Shown piece after piece: positions 49,173-60,199 of a stretch of DNA of 64,000 nt (positions within the stretch are counted from its first letter, which is position 1; the number at the start of each line of letters is the position of its first letter). Made by a program: the position numbers and the translations under genes. Where the stretch lies: assembly GCA_037074765.1 (NCBI GenBank), contig JBAMDO010000010.1:1-64000 (forward strand), in the 5' to 3' direction. The stretch comes from Mansonella perstans. Its lineage: Eukaryota; Nematoda; Chromadorea; Rhabditida; Onchocercidae. The notes beneath the pieces are model-generated. The model searched no databases, was not told where the DNA came from, and saw only the letters and a list, made by a program, of their open reading frames with translations.

Positions 49173-52056
49173 TCACTGCAAAAAGTGACGATTTATTATT
49201 CAGAAATTTGCTACATTTCTTTTTTGTTTCATCACAAAAATTTTTTTTATTTAGAGTAAACTAAATGAAGATTTTTCAAACAAGCTGAATGTGCAGTTTT
49301 CAAATTATCTGCTTTACCTATCAGTTTAACAATTATCTGAAGGTTTTAAAGTTGTTCATTTCAAAAAAGAGACAATGAAGAAAATGAGTAGTTTTAAAGA
49401 AGGATAAATTAGTTGTGATTCAGAAGTTGACTAATGACGTTCAAAGAATTTAATGAATTTATTTAACAAACACACACAATACAAAAAAAACATAAAATAC
49501 ACGCAGACACACACACATAAAGACTGAAAACTGATATTGAAGGTAAATGTTATGTTACATTTTAAGAATTATTAGGATTTAATCATCTTAAAAAGCTTTA
49601 TTTTTTCAAACAGTTCTATAATAAGCATTCGCACAAGATAAACTTCTATCGCAAAAAAAAGTTCCCAAGCTCTGGAAGTACTGATAGGAAAATTACATAG
49701 TGTTATGAGCATCTATCAAGTGTTTAACTTTATGCCAAATGCCAATGAAATCAATTTCACATCAAAATAACAAATCAAAAAGGAACCATATTGAGAAATA
49801 AACAAATTTTTCATTAAAATAGTATTCTATAAAACGAAGATATTTTTACAATAATTGAAAAAAAACTGAAGAATGAAATTTTTTAAAAATAAGCAAATTA
49901 AATGAAAAAAGATAAAAAAAGAAATACACAGCTAATCGTTAAACACAGCCTTGTTTTGCAGTAGACGACAGAATGTCAGGCAGAAAAAGAAAAATGAAGC
50001 CTTAAAGGTTTTGCTGTGAATAATTTTGAACGCCATGGAGTAAATAGCTGTTTGATACGAAGCATTACTGAAAACTATGCCTCATCTGACATCAATTATT
50101 GAAGGATTTAGAGAATAGAAGGATAACGAAAAGAAACGATAGCGAGTGAGAAGTGAAATGAAAATATAAGTTGTCAATATCCAAGAGTGCAGTTAAGATG
50201 TTCATAATTTAAACTTTTTTTTTTTAAAGAATAGAACAAAAACAAAGAAAGTTTTTAAGAAATGTTAGCAGTAGGAAAGAGAAATGTAGTGCAGGCTAAT
50301 GTTTTAGTTTAATCAGTGAAGCTGATCAACGCAGAATTATTCATAGTCGTTAAACTGAAAATACTTTCGTTGTGCCAGATGATGCTCAAAGAATTACGAT
50401 GATGTTTGCAATAGCTATCACAACTTTAACTTCGTTAAAAATCATGATGAATGGTTTTATCAATTTTAGCTTTTAATGACAAAGAATAGATTAAAGAAAT
50501 GATATTTTAAGCGTTTTTTCTGTTTAAAAAATTTATGAAATTTCAAAGAATAAAACAAAGTTGTGTAGTATAATATCAGGAAAAATAATAATTCCTTGGA
50601 ATGAGCATTGCAAGAAAGAAAAAATCCAGATTTGTTGTTGTAATTATCGGGAGCTAGTTTCGCATATCACCAAAAAAAAAGCACTGGAAAGTTTTCAGGA
50701 TACCCTAAAAAGAATTGGTAAAAATGTATAATACATCAATCAATACATGTATCTTTGAATATATTTTCAGTACATTTCTTTCTTTTTTATAGGTTATCAA
50801 ACATAAGAAATTAGCATGTCATTTTCAAAGATTGTCAACAATAACTTCTGTGCCAATTACGGATAATATGATGGATATTATTCATCCAGAAGAATTTAAT
50901 GATACCAGCTATCATTAAATCATTAAGCCCAAATTACTATTCATTATAAATTACAAAAAAAAAACGAAAAAAAATGAATTGGGAAAAAACGAACAACTAA
51001 AAATGCAACGAATTTGTCGATAATACTGCTTTACTTTTAATTTGATAAAATTTGCAAAAAAAGAACAAAATTTTGCACAATTTTTCATTGATTATGTTTA
51101 GTTAACGAATATTAAGCCTATATATAATCTTCGATATCGGATTCATTTAATGCATATCAGCGAATCACAATTAGTGAAGAAAATTTGTCACGTCGAACTA
51201 TTTTGAATAAATTTAAAAAAAATTCATCAGTACTAATAAAAAGGAAACTATTCCATAAGCTTATATTTGAATATTACTTCTATGCTCAGACGAAATTAAT
51301 GAGTTTTTTTTCTTTTTTTTTATTAAACCAGCTGATAATTAGCTATTGGTTCATTTACTGAATGAATACTATAAATCATCGTTATCATTTTTAATTAATA
51401 TAACGATTTCATTCAGATATGGCTAATATATATGTATGTATGTATTCATTATATGCAAAACTTTTTGAACCAAATTATTTTGTGTTATTTGAACAAACAG
51501 CTTCTAGACAAAAAGCATTCTCAAAACTTGCATTGCTGCATGCAATTTTGCTAGTTGTTAAAATTATGTTAAATTGAATTATTTGAAGTGCATAAAATTT
51601 GAAATTCAAACATTTCTACTGAATGTTACATACTTGGTCACAATTGAGTCAATTCACAATTCATAAAAAAATCCAAAGCATATTCGCTTTAAAATCAACA
51701 ATAATGAAATTGTGATTAAGAAAACATCCTGACTAAAGACGTGCATTTTCATGTTGAGTCCAATCAGGATGACATAATATTATAAGGTTTGAACAAGTGG
51801 TAGATGGAATTTTTACGTGAAGCACGTGTTTGGATTAGGCAATGGCATTGGCGGAGTAGTGTAGGATGTGAACGAAGAGTCTCGGGAACAATGTACGCTA
51901 CGCTTAGATGTTTTTCCGAGATATGTGAAGTAGTTACATGTACCTAACATGAGGTATTTAGCAATTTCTTTGTTTCTACATTCAATCTCACGTATTGTTT
52001 GACCAGAAAAACTTATCATTGTTATCATATTAAAGTTATAGTAGGAAACAGAAAAC

Positions 52057-53824
52057 ATGAACGAGACGGTAATGGGTGAAGTAGATAAGTTATCACCGCG
52101 TATTTATCGTCGAATGGAAGATAGGAAAGCATGGGATGCATATTGGCAGGTTTATTTTACATCGTTTTGATACTTAAGATAATATCATTTGGATGTGCAA
52201 AATATGGCAAGAATTTGAATAATGGAGTAGATTTTAGTTCAAAATTCTTGAGATTACATTTTTTGAGACAAAAATATCAGCAATTGCTAATTCTGTTGCT
52301 ATTCCTGAAACAATAAGACCTAGATTACTTTATGCCATCATTTCATTTCAGTTGCGAAAACTTGAAAGTGAAGGAAGCTATTATATTCGACTTTTGTATT
52401 ATGCTCATAGAGCAGTAGATGCGCCGGTTACATGGTTCAGAGGTGTCTTTGATAATTGTTATTATTTTATGTATAGTCTAAATTTCGTTGAGACAGAACA
52501 CATCGAGCATTAATGGTTTTTTTTCCCCGGAATATACAGAATAATTTTAAATACAATTACGTTAAATTTCGATTTCTTCTTAATACCCTGTCATTCTTTT
52601 GTTATTTGTCTCATAACTGCAAACTTTGTTTTAGAAAAAATCATAGAACCAATGAATGATAAGTATCGTTCACCGTACTATCATCGTAAATTGAGTCGAG
52701 TTCCGGATATTAGTGATTGTGCTGTGGATGATTTATCATGTTTCTATGAGGCCAATACACAGTTCCGACTTGACAAGTTAGTTCCGTGGCTTTTTATAAA
52801 ATTCAGTCACCAGTCCTAACGAATATTTGATGACAAGCTGTGTAGTTATTTTGCTTTTCTGTTTGCCCTTATGTCTTCAAAAAAAAAAACTGATAAAGAT
52901 TGGTGGATCAGAACATCCTGGATATTCTTCGTCTGCGACTTTCCAGATGTATGGATTTCAATGCTCCGAATTTTGTTCCATGTGCAAAGGTAATTTGCTT
53001 TCAAGTTGAATGTACGTAATTTTAACGTTAAATTGATAACGAATAGTTACATTAATTTTTATTTGAGCCGTTTCATGAATTCTTCAGTGACGAATAATGG
53101 CTTTACTTTTGCTCACTAATAAATGGTAGATTGGAGTAAAAGTTTTTCAGTTGATAGATGACGTAGAAGAGAACGAGTTGAATTTCTTCATAAAGTATGG
53201 TGAAATCGGGCAGGAGGGTGATGTTCGAGATGCCTACATGAAACAGAAACATCGAATGATTTGGGAAAGACGGCATCCAGAAATAATGAAGGCGCGCGAA
53301 GAAGCGTGCGAGGTAAGTAGCAACACTTGGATTCTTAATTTTTCCATTACTCTGTGCAGGTTCTTCCATTTACCATAGAAATATCCGTGCTTGTGCTGTA
53401 AAGAGCTGTATATTTCACATACTCTATTTTCATGATTTATTTTATAATTTTCACTTTAGTAATTTCTTGTGTTATGATTTAATTTTGCTTCTGTATGGTA
53501 AGTGTATGCTCATTAGAAATGCTCATTGTTTGTTAGTAAAAATTTAGAAATCACATCCATGGAACTTCATGCAATTTATAGGAGCACAAAAGAAGAGTTG
53601 CAAATGGTGAATTTGATTATTCCTTCTGGAAGAAAGGCTTATGGCACACCGATAAAAGCAGAATGGAGATGCCAAATGTTATGCATCACAGCAAACCAAG
53701 TATTGAGGGTGACAAACCGTTATCGTTTGATTGGCAGTTCTATAAGAAAGCTAAAGACGATCCGGAATTTTTAAAAGAGGAAAAGAAGAGGCAAAGCAAA
53801 GCAACAATGTTTGGTCCATGGTAA
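52057..53824 (+). CDS. NDUFB10: Complex I subunit NDUFB10 (PDSW) with C-terminal extension (6 exons, 273 aa)
   Basis: NDUFB10 is an accessory subunit of the membrane arm of mitochondrial complex I. Exons: 52057-52149, 52352-52442, 52635-52776, 52899-52989, 53151-53312, 53582-53824, all in phase. The family core is clear: HRAVDAPVTWFREKIIEPM (human FDLIVDRPVTLVREFIERQ), YYHRKLSRVPDISDCAVDD, CFYEANTQFRLDKLVDQNIL and the later Cys pair SRC...FVPCAK. Cys residues around SDC and SCFYEA fit the CX9C-like pattern. Human NDUFB10 is 172 aa; here about 80 extra residues follow (EHKRRVANGEFDYSFWKKG to KKRQSKATMFGPW). Exon 4 has a weak acceptor (ACTGATAAAG) but restores the exact family alignment. An AATAAA lies at 54115-54120. 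Confidence 0.9.
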
Positions 53825-54467
53825 TGCTGAGGTGAATCATAGTGCTACCGTAATTTCAGAGTTTCCTCACTGTCCACTGTATTCACTTTCTTGAAATGGT
53901 TACCTAGTATGGCAATGTATAGATTGTATTTTTGGAAAGTCTTTTGCAGTATTGAAAATGCTATCTGTACGCTTTGGGACCCGCGGGTACAGAACCAAGC
54001 TGAAAAGCAGAAGGACAAGATTTGAGAGTTTCTTGCTTGCTTCAATCCTTGTAAGTAGCAGTTTTTTATCTTGGCAAGTTGAGGATAACTCCATTGCATT
54101 AGATATTTTAAACTAATAAAGATGAATTGAAAATCACTGACACAGTTCCTGTATTTGATTGCAAGAATAAACATCCTTAGGCATGTTCCATGGCTTTATT
54201 AGTTGTAGAATTCTTGCTATCATTTATTTCGAGGAACGATGAAAAAGCATAATTTCTGAATAGATTTTCGCATCATAAAGTGTATATTGATTGCTCACTC
54301 CGTAAACTGTGTTTTGCTCTATAATTCAATTAAATTTGATTGAAAACTTTACTTCCAAAACAAATAAACAGATATTGTCAAAGTGGAAAAATATACAGAA
54401 TATTGCAACATGATTTAAATTTCATCACCAGGAATCTAACAACTATAACCAGTAAATCCCGAGAAAT
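53825..54467. other. Convergent intergenic region between NDUFB10 and the zinc-finger gene
   Basis: About 640 bp between two convergent 3' ends. AATAAA at 54115-54120 is a plausible poly(A) signal for NDUFB10. The open frames here are short and lack splice context. Confidence 0.55.
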
Positions 54468-57400
54468 TTACGATTCAATAGCACCACTAACTTTCCCGTT
54501 TTGTAACTTCTGTAGTTTACGTTGTGGAGATGCAGCAGTATGATTCTGAAAAGAAAAAAGAAAGAGATCTATAGTGATACTATACAACAGACTTCTTCAT
54601 TCGCATGTAGTCTGTTGATATCGTCCCCAAAAAATTAAAGGGAATAGTCATTTTAATTCTTAGAACTACCATTCATTTACTGTAAATGGCCCTACCTTAA
54701 AAGAACTCCTCTTGCTATGCGTAAAGGTCTCTTCGTCATCAGCCAAATTTTCCTCCTTGTTACCATCTTCGCTTCTAGAGTGTTTAAATCGGAATTGGTC
54801 AATTTTTGAAATTAGTCCAGGAAAACATTTCCGCATCACATCGATCCAAGCATTTTGCAACATTTCACAACTGAAATGAATTGTATGTAACTCTGGAATA
54901 GACAAATGGAAACCTCAAATGCAATCTAAAAATATTCCTCCCGAAATGGATTGGAATTCCATCCATTAACTCTCATCAATTCTATCTCAAACTTGCCATT
55001 TTCGAACTATTTATTCAAGCAAAATTGTTTTGTTATAAGCTTTTTAACTCACTTGTTATCAATGGGCTTCGCACCAACATGAGGATGCTTAAGCGCCATG
55101 TGGGTACGAACATGGGCCGCTTCACTACTAGTATATGAGCATTCCGAGCACTGATACTGTTTCAGATGATAATGTCGTTTAGCGTGATTCATCAGTGAAG
55201 AAAGTGAACGATAGTTTGGCATCAATTTTTGGCACAGCTGCAACAAATTTAATGATTAAAAATGAGTTTTTTTCCTTCAAAAAACAAAAAATACCTGATG
55301 GCTATAAAATCATTGCCGAAACCACACGGATTCTCTTACAGAAAAATAATAAAAAGCGAAATTAGAAGTCTTGTTTCGTGAATCTTCTCTTGTCTTACCT
55401 GTGCTGGAATTAAGTTTGGAAATTCATACCTCGCATCGAACGTGGTTCCCAATATCATTAGTTTCATTTACTACTGACGTCAAATATCCGTTAAAACTTA
55501 ATGGCGACATACTGTTTCGTTCCTCTTTTGGTGCCAAACTTTGAAATTGCGTCAACATTTTGCTTTCCTCTTCATCAGCTGCAATTAACAAATCTCGAAT
55601 CTATCCATTAACCACAGCTTACAATATGTCATGCACATACCTGGTGTATCCGGGAAATATTTATGAAGGAACATGACAAGATTGTTACCGGGTTCCAATA
55701 CCTCAACGTTTACATCAGCCGCAATCTCCGAATGTTTCAACGTAATATGGAGACGTACTTTCCACTTGAAAACAAATGTAATGAGTAAATTACGAAATAA
55801 TGTGCTTTAGTATTTCAGAAACAAAATTTTCACAGTGTTATACTTAACAGAATAAAAGAAAGCTTCATATGTTAATCACAAAAAGAAAAAAAAAAGGTGA
55901 ATACAAAAATAAGTCAAAGATTATACCACATTTTGAATTATATGAAAATGTAATATCTTGCTTTCGCTTTTTTAATAACAGGCAAAACTGATATCTACAC
56001 CTGATCAGCATTCTGATAGCCACATTCTTCGCAACAGTACGGTATGCACTCTGTTCTGTGTATTTTATCAAGATGTTCGATAAGTGCTTCAGCATTAACC
56101 CGTTCACCGCATTCAATACAAGCATACGATAAATCATTCAGACCCGTTAGCATTAAATCAGCCGAATGATCATTTTCGCCATTTTTGAATGTTGAAAACT
56201 AGAACAAAAAAGGGAATTGTACGGTCAGATAAAACATTATAATCAACAAATAACTACCGTAAATTTATGACGAGAATTTTTGAATATTTCCTCAACAAAA
56301 TCATTTTTTGTAAAACAAGGTAACACCTTAGAATAACCCGGAAAACACTGATCCATCAGTAAATCCCACTGATTTTGCATTTCTGGTGTAAGTGCATCCA
56401 ACGGTTGACTAACATGATCTTTATGATTATGTTGCATGTGCAAACGTACCTACAAATTATCACATTTTATATATTCCCTTTTTCTCATAACATCATACTA
56501 TATCAGTAACCTATTTTAACTTCTATCAAAAATATACAAACTTAGCACAAGAATCATTTGCAAAAAACTTTCATTTTCTGTTATACAAAAATTTATTTTA
56601 AAGTACTATAATAAAAAAAAAGGTACAGGAAAACTAACTTTAGCCATTTCATTATGAGTGTAAATGCAATAAATACATTGAAATTGCTTGAGAGATGCAT
56701 GTCGGCGAACATGATTGGTTAAATTTGATAAACGACTGGACATTATTTTGTTTTGACATAGCTGACAAACAGCATATAATGATGGATCATCATTAATAAT
56801 GACCCGTGATCCACGAGGTCGAGCAACAAATGGTATGGGTGATGGTATAGCAGTTGAAGTAGCCAAACCATGAATGGAATTAGAACTTGATGGTGCAGGA
56901 GATGGATGAGTAGTATGTTCATCAGTCATAAGCAATTGGGAGCTATTGTCATCCGAAGATATTACTGAATCCTGTACAGCTACAGTATTCGAAAAATGCG
57001 TTAAATCAGAAACAGGTGTTGTCGTTGTATTAAGCACTGGTAGAAATGCATTTTCACGTATTTCATTTACAAATGAAACTTCTGGGAAACCGTTGTTTAA
57101 CTGGAAAAATTTTTTAATTCATAAAACATAACAATTGAGCAATTAACTCATTTATGATTTCAATTCAATTTTTAAAATTAAATCTGATTCAATATAAATA
57201 TAATATTTAATTTCATTAATATTAACGAAACAATCAATTATTACATTTTAAAATTTATAATTATTTTCATCACACTTGTACTATTTATAGAGTTATAAAA
57301 ATACTTAACTAATTATATGCTTGTAGAATAATAACATTGTCACACTGAACAGACTGGTTAATGAACTGAGAGCAATTAATTTTCTTTTGCTACCCCTTCC

Positions 57401-58339
57401 AATATTACAACTTTTTTCTTCCATGAAATACAGTGACATGTACGAGCGAGCCGAACACAGGAAACCACCAAATAAATTAACGATCATAAGAACCATGAAA
57501 CTACTATCAATCAACAAATCTAAATCAGAAATGAGTGCCGAAATTATTTGAAATTATTTTTAAAAGATTAATTTCTAACAATCTACTGTATTAAGTAATT
57601 TTTCGATCAAAATAAAAAATGACAATATTAATTTGGGAATAACAAAAATTAGAAGAATAACAAAAAGATATCCGAAAAAGCATAGAATAATATTTATGTA
57701 TTAGAAAGAAGAAGAAGAAGGAAATATTAAATAATGGCGTATCAACTACTTAAGATTAAACCGAAATTCTCATCAAATTTGATAAAGTTGAAAAGTAGAT
57801 TTTAATAATATTGAAATTTGTAGAAAATTCATCAACAATCACTACTGTTGCAATGAAATAAATTTAATAAAGAGTAAAAAAAGAAAAGGAGAGAGAGAGA
57901 GAGAGAGAGGAAGACAAAGAAAGATGTAAATTTTTTAAAAACAATAAATTCTAGATTAATCCTAAGCAAATATATATTTGCTAGAAATGATGTAATGATT
58001 GGAAGTAGTTAATAAAAGAATTTGAATATATTTCATTTCTTTGTTTGTTTTTTGTTTTTTTTTTTTTGTTTTTTTTTTTTGTTTTTTTTTTTTTTTTTTC
58101 TAAATATATCATAAAAAAAAAAAAAAATTTTTTTTTAATTAAAATTTTTCATTAAAAAAAAAAAAAAAAAAAATTACAAAAAAAAAAAAAAAACAAAATT
58201 TTTTTACCAATAAACTGAAAAGTTTGATGATATCGCCACCTTCTGGAATTCGTACAATAGCAAAATTTGGTAATCCAAGAATATCATTAGCAGTTGTCAA
58301 AGGTTTTTGATGATTAGCCGATGAATGTAATGTTGCCAT
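54468..58339 (-). CDS. C2H2 zinc-finger protein with three repeated finger-pair modules (9 exons, 564 aa)
   Basis: Exons from 5' to 3': 58339-58208, 57100-56639, 56449-56258, 56198-56001, 55764-55641, 55578-55430, 55237-55053, 54870-54696, 54545-54468. All phases agree. The N-terminal ~150 residues are Ser/Thr/Pro-rich. Three modules follow, each a pair of C2H2 fingers with a tail. Module 1 has C156/C159/H174/H178 and C186/C189/H202/H207, then WDLLMDQCFPG (226-236). Module 2 has C289/C292/H304/H309 and C318/C321/H334/H339, then FLHKYFPD. Module 3 has C418/C421/H437/H441 and C449/C452/H465/H470, then WIDVMRKCFPG (489-499). The second finger of each pair keeps a C-X2-C-X12-H-X4-H spacing. It is presumably a nuclear DNA- or RNA-binding regulator; I cannot name the orthologue. 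Intron 1 (57101-58207) is full of poly(A/T) and has a GA repeat. Confidence 0.85.
57888..57910. repeat. (GA)n microsatellite in zinc-finger intron 1
   Basis: About ten GA units on the plus strand, so CT on the gene's sense strand. Confidence 0.9.
58041..58207. repeat. Poly(T)/poly(A) tracts beside exon 1 of the zinc-finger gene
   Basis: Several T-runs with single G breaks (58046-58099) are followed by A-runs (58114-58127, 58155-58171, 58178-58192) that can pair with them. They sit directly at the donor side of intron 1. Confidence 0.85.
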
Positions 58340-58400
58340 TTTTAATAAATTATTTATCCTATCGGTTTTATTTGGGTAATACGGATCGAAGCTATATATT

Positions 58401-58475
58401 CCTCCTCTCCTCCTCCTTCTTCTTCTTCTTCTTCGTCTTCGTCTTCGTCTTCGTCTTCTTGTTCTTCTTCTTCTT
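58401..58475. repeat. Pyrimidine (CTT/CTC/CGT) microsatellite upstream of the zinc-finger gene
   Basis: (CTC)n, (CTT)n and (CTTCGT)n run together 60 to 140 bases upstream of the zinc-finger start codon. On the sense strand of that gene this is a GA-rich polypurine tract. Long open frames through it are low-complexity artefacts. Confidence 0.9.
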
Positions 58476-58718
58476 ACTACTACTTCGTACTGTGTATATA
58501 TGTGGGATAACAAACAACAGTGCAGGTCCTGTTATTATTGCTGTATTGCTGCAGTATAGCGTGTTAAATGCCTGCCTGCTTTGCCCTGCTGCGTGCATAT
58601 GTTTTAGAAAAGGTAAGAGCAAATGGGAAAATAGGATGAGAAATGCGGACGGATGCGGGTTGCTCTCTCCTCACCTCTATTTGTGGGGAAAAAGGGGTAA
58701 CATTCATTGTTTGTTGTT

Positions 58719-58808
58719 ATGCCCCCCCTCCTCCCCTCCCCTACCTCCTCCTCCCCCCCCCACCTCCCCACCTCTTCTCCTCATCTCCTCCTCCTCCTCC
58801 TTCTTTCC
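58719..58808. repeat. C/T-only polypyrimidine tract
   Basis: About 90 bases composed almost only of C and T, including a run of nine or more C and (CTC)n. This is unusual in such an AT-rich genome. Confidence 0.9.
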
Positions 58809-59127
58809 TACTTCTATTGCATTCAAACTATTAACTACACTCTATTCTGTAGCTGTATTTCTCCTGCATGCAGTAAATTTTCTATCTATCCTATTTGTGC
58901 TGCACTTCTTTCTCGATTTTCATCAAGCGCAAAATCGATGGCCAACAAAGCAAGTTGCCATGCACTGACACTGCTATTTGCTATTTTGCTACATGCATTT
59001 GAAAAATTTTTGCAGCATTAAAACTAAACTCAACATTGTTGAGCAAAAAAAATCCTTTTTTACTTTTTGGATAGCAAAAAAAAAAAGAAAAGATTTTCAA
59101 TTGCAGTTATATATGTATATTTCCTTG

Positions 59128-59233
59128 CTACTACTGCTACTGCTATTGCTACTACTACTACTGCTACTACTACTACTGTTACTACTACTATTATTACTGC
59201 TACTACTACTACTACTACTACTATTACTACTGC
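59128..59233. repeat. (CTA/CTG)n trinucleotide microsatellite
   Basis: More than 30 triplets of the form CTA with interspersed CTG, TTA and TTG. The repeat is open in several frames on both strands, which explains poly-Leu and poly-Thr translations. Confidence 0.95.
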
Positions 59234-59254
59234 TGCCCTAAAACTGCGCAACTT

Positions 59255-59288
59255 GCACACACGCACACACACACACACACACACACAA
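59255..59288. repeat. (CA)n microsatellite
   Basis: About 16 CA units with one CG interruption. Confidence 0.95.
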
Positions 59289-59351
59289 TTATTTCCAGGG
59301 CTCATTCTGTGTTCAGATAGATAGATTGATACATATCTTTGTATGTCTTTC

Positions 59352-59394
59352 TATGCATGCATGCATGTATGTATGTGTGTATGTGCCACCTGTG
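59352..59394. repeat. (GCAT/GTAT)n microsatellite
   Basis: GCATGCATGCATGTATGTATGTGTGTATGTG: a tetranucleotide repeat drifting from GCAT to GTAT to GTGT. Confidence 0.9.
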
Positions 59395-59611
59395 AATGTA
59401 TATGTATTATGTCTTCTTACACGTATTATTGTCAGTTACAGCTCGCCGTTTTTTTTTTTTTTTTCTTTTTTTAACCCTAAAATATGATTAGTTATTTTAT
59501 AATCCTAAAAAAATAAAGTGATTTAAGCTATATATCAAAATTAAACTATCCTTTAATATAATACATACATGCAACAACAATTCATTAACCTAATATACAC
59601 GTTACACATAC

Positions 59612-59715
59612 ATAATATATGTACATACGTACAATACGTACACAATACGTACACAATACGTACAATACGTACAATACGTACACAATACGTATATACACGT
59701 ACATACGTACAATAT
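59612..59715. repeat. ACGTAC minisatellite
   Basis: Repeated ACAATACGTAC and AATACGTAC units of 9 or 11 bases, each centred on the palindrome GTAC. More TACGTA words continue to about 59945. Confidence 0.9.
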
Positions 59716-59962
59716 ACATACACATACATACAATTTACATTAACTTATATATTCGTTAATATAACGTATGCATAATTAGCTGCTTATTCTTTTGAACACG
59801 CATGTATGTATGTACGCAGCACGTATATTCCAAAGAATATGAAACATCTAAAAATAACGGGCATATAACAGCAAATAAAGGCACAAAACATTCATGCAAG
59901 CATTTGTATGTTGACATACATTCGTACAGTCATACGTACGTGCAAATATGAAGGATGCGTAA

Positions 59963-60125
59963 AAGCCTGAATTTCATACGTATGTGTAAAAATTGACCAT
60001 ACTTAGCGACCATACTAGCTATATATTAATCATGTATGAAAGCCGTGTAAAAAAGCCCGAACTTTGTACGTATGCGTTGACCATACTTGGCAACCATACT
60101 GTTAAGCTATATGTTAGTAGCCGTG
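59963..60125. repeat. Imperfect ~80-bp direct duplication
   Basis: The first unit runs from AAAGCCTGAATTTCATACG through TTGACCATACTTAGCGACC to AGCTATATATTA. The second runs from AAAGCCCGAACTTTGTACG through TTGACCATACTTGGCAACC to AGCTATATGTTA. The two are about 85 percent similar by eye. Confidence 0.8.
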
Positions 60126-60199
60126 GTAGTAAGTTGAAAATACTGAAAAGATCGCGCAAGCTAATTAAGCCTAAGTTTAAGCTTAAAATAATTATGGAA

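Larger units (their letters stand above)
48324..52056. other. Divergent intergenic region between PFK and NDUFB10, about 3.7 kb
   Basis: The region contains the promoters of two divergent energy-metabolism genes. It is very AT-rich, with A-runs (49021-49039, 50951-50975), a degenerate repeat at 49105-49172 and scattered CA repeats at 49470-49520. No exon could be supported on either strand. Confidence 0.5.

Noticed and set aside
58321..58968. Long plus-strand open frame (215 codons)
   Set aside because: It runs through CTT and C/T microsatellites and translates to poly-Ser, Phe and Pro. It overlaps exon 1 of the zinc-finger gene on the other strand.
58978..59324. Overlapping poly-Leu, poly-Thr and poly-Val open frames
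   Set aside because: They are translations of the CTA trinucleotide microsatellite in different frames.
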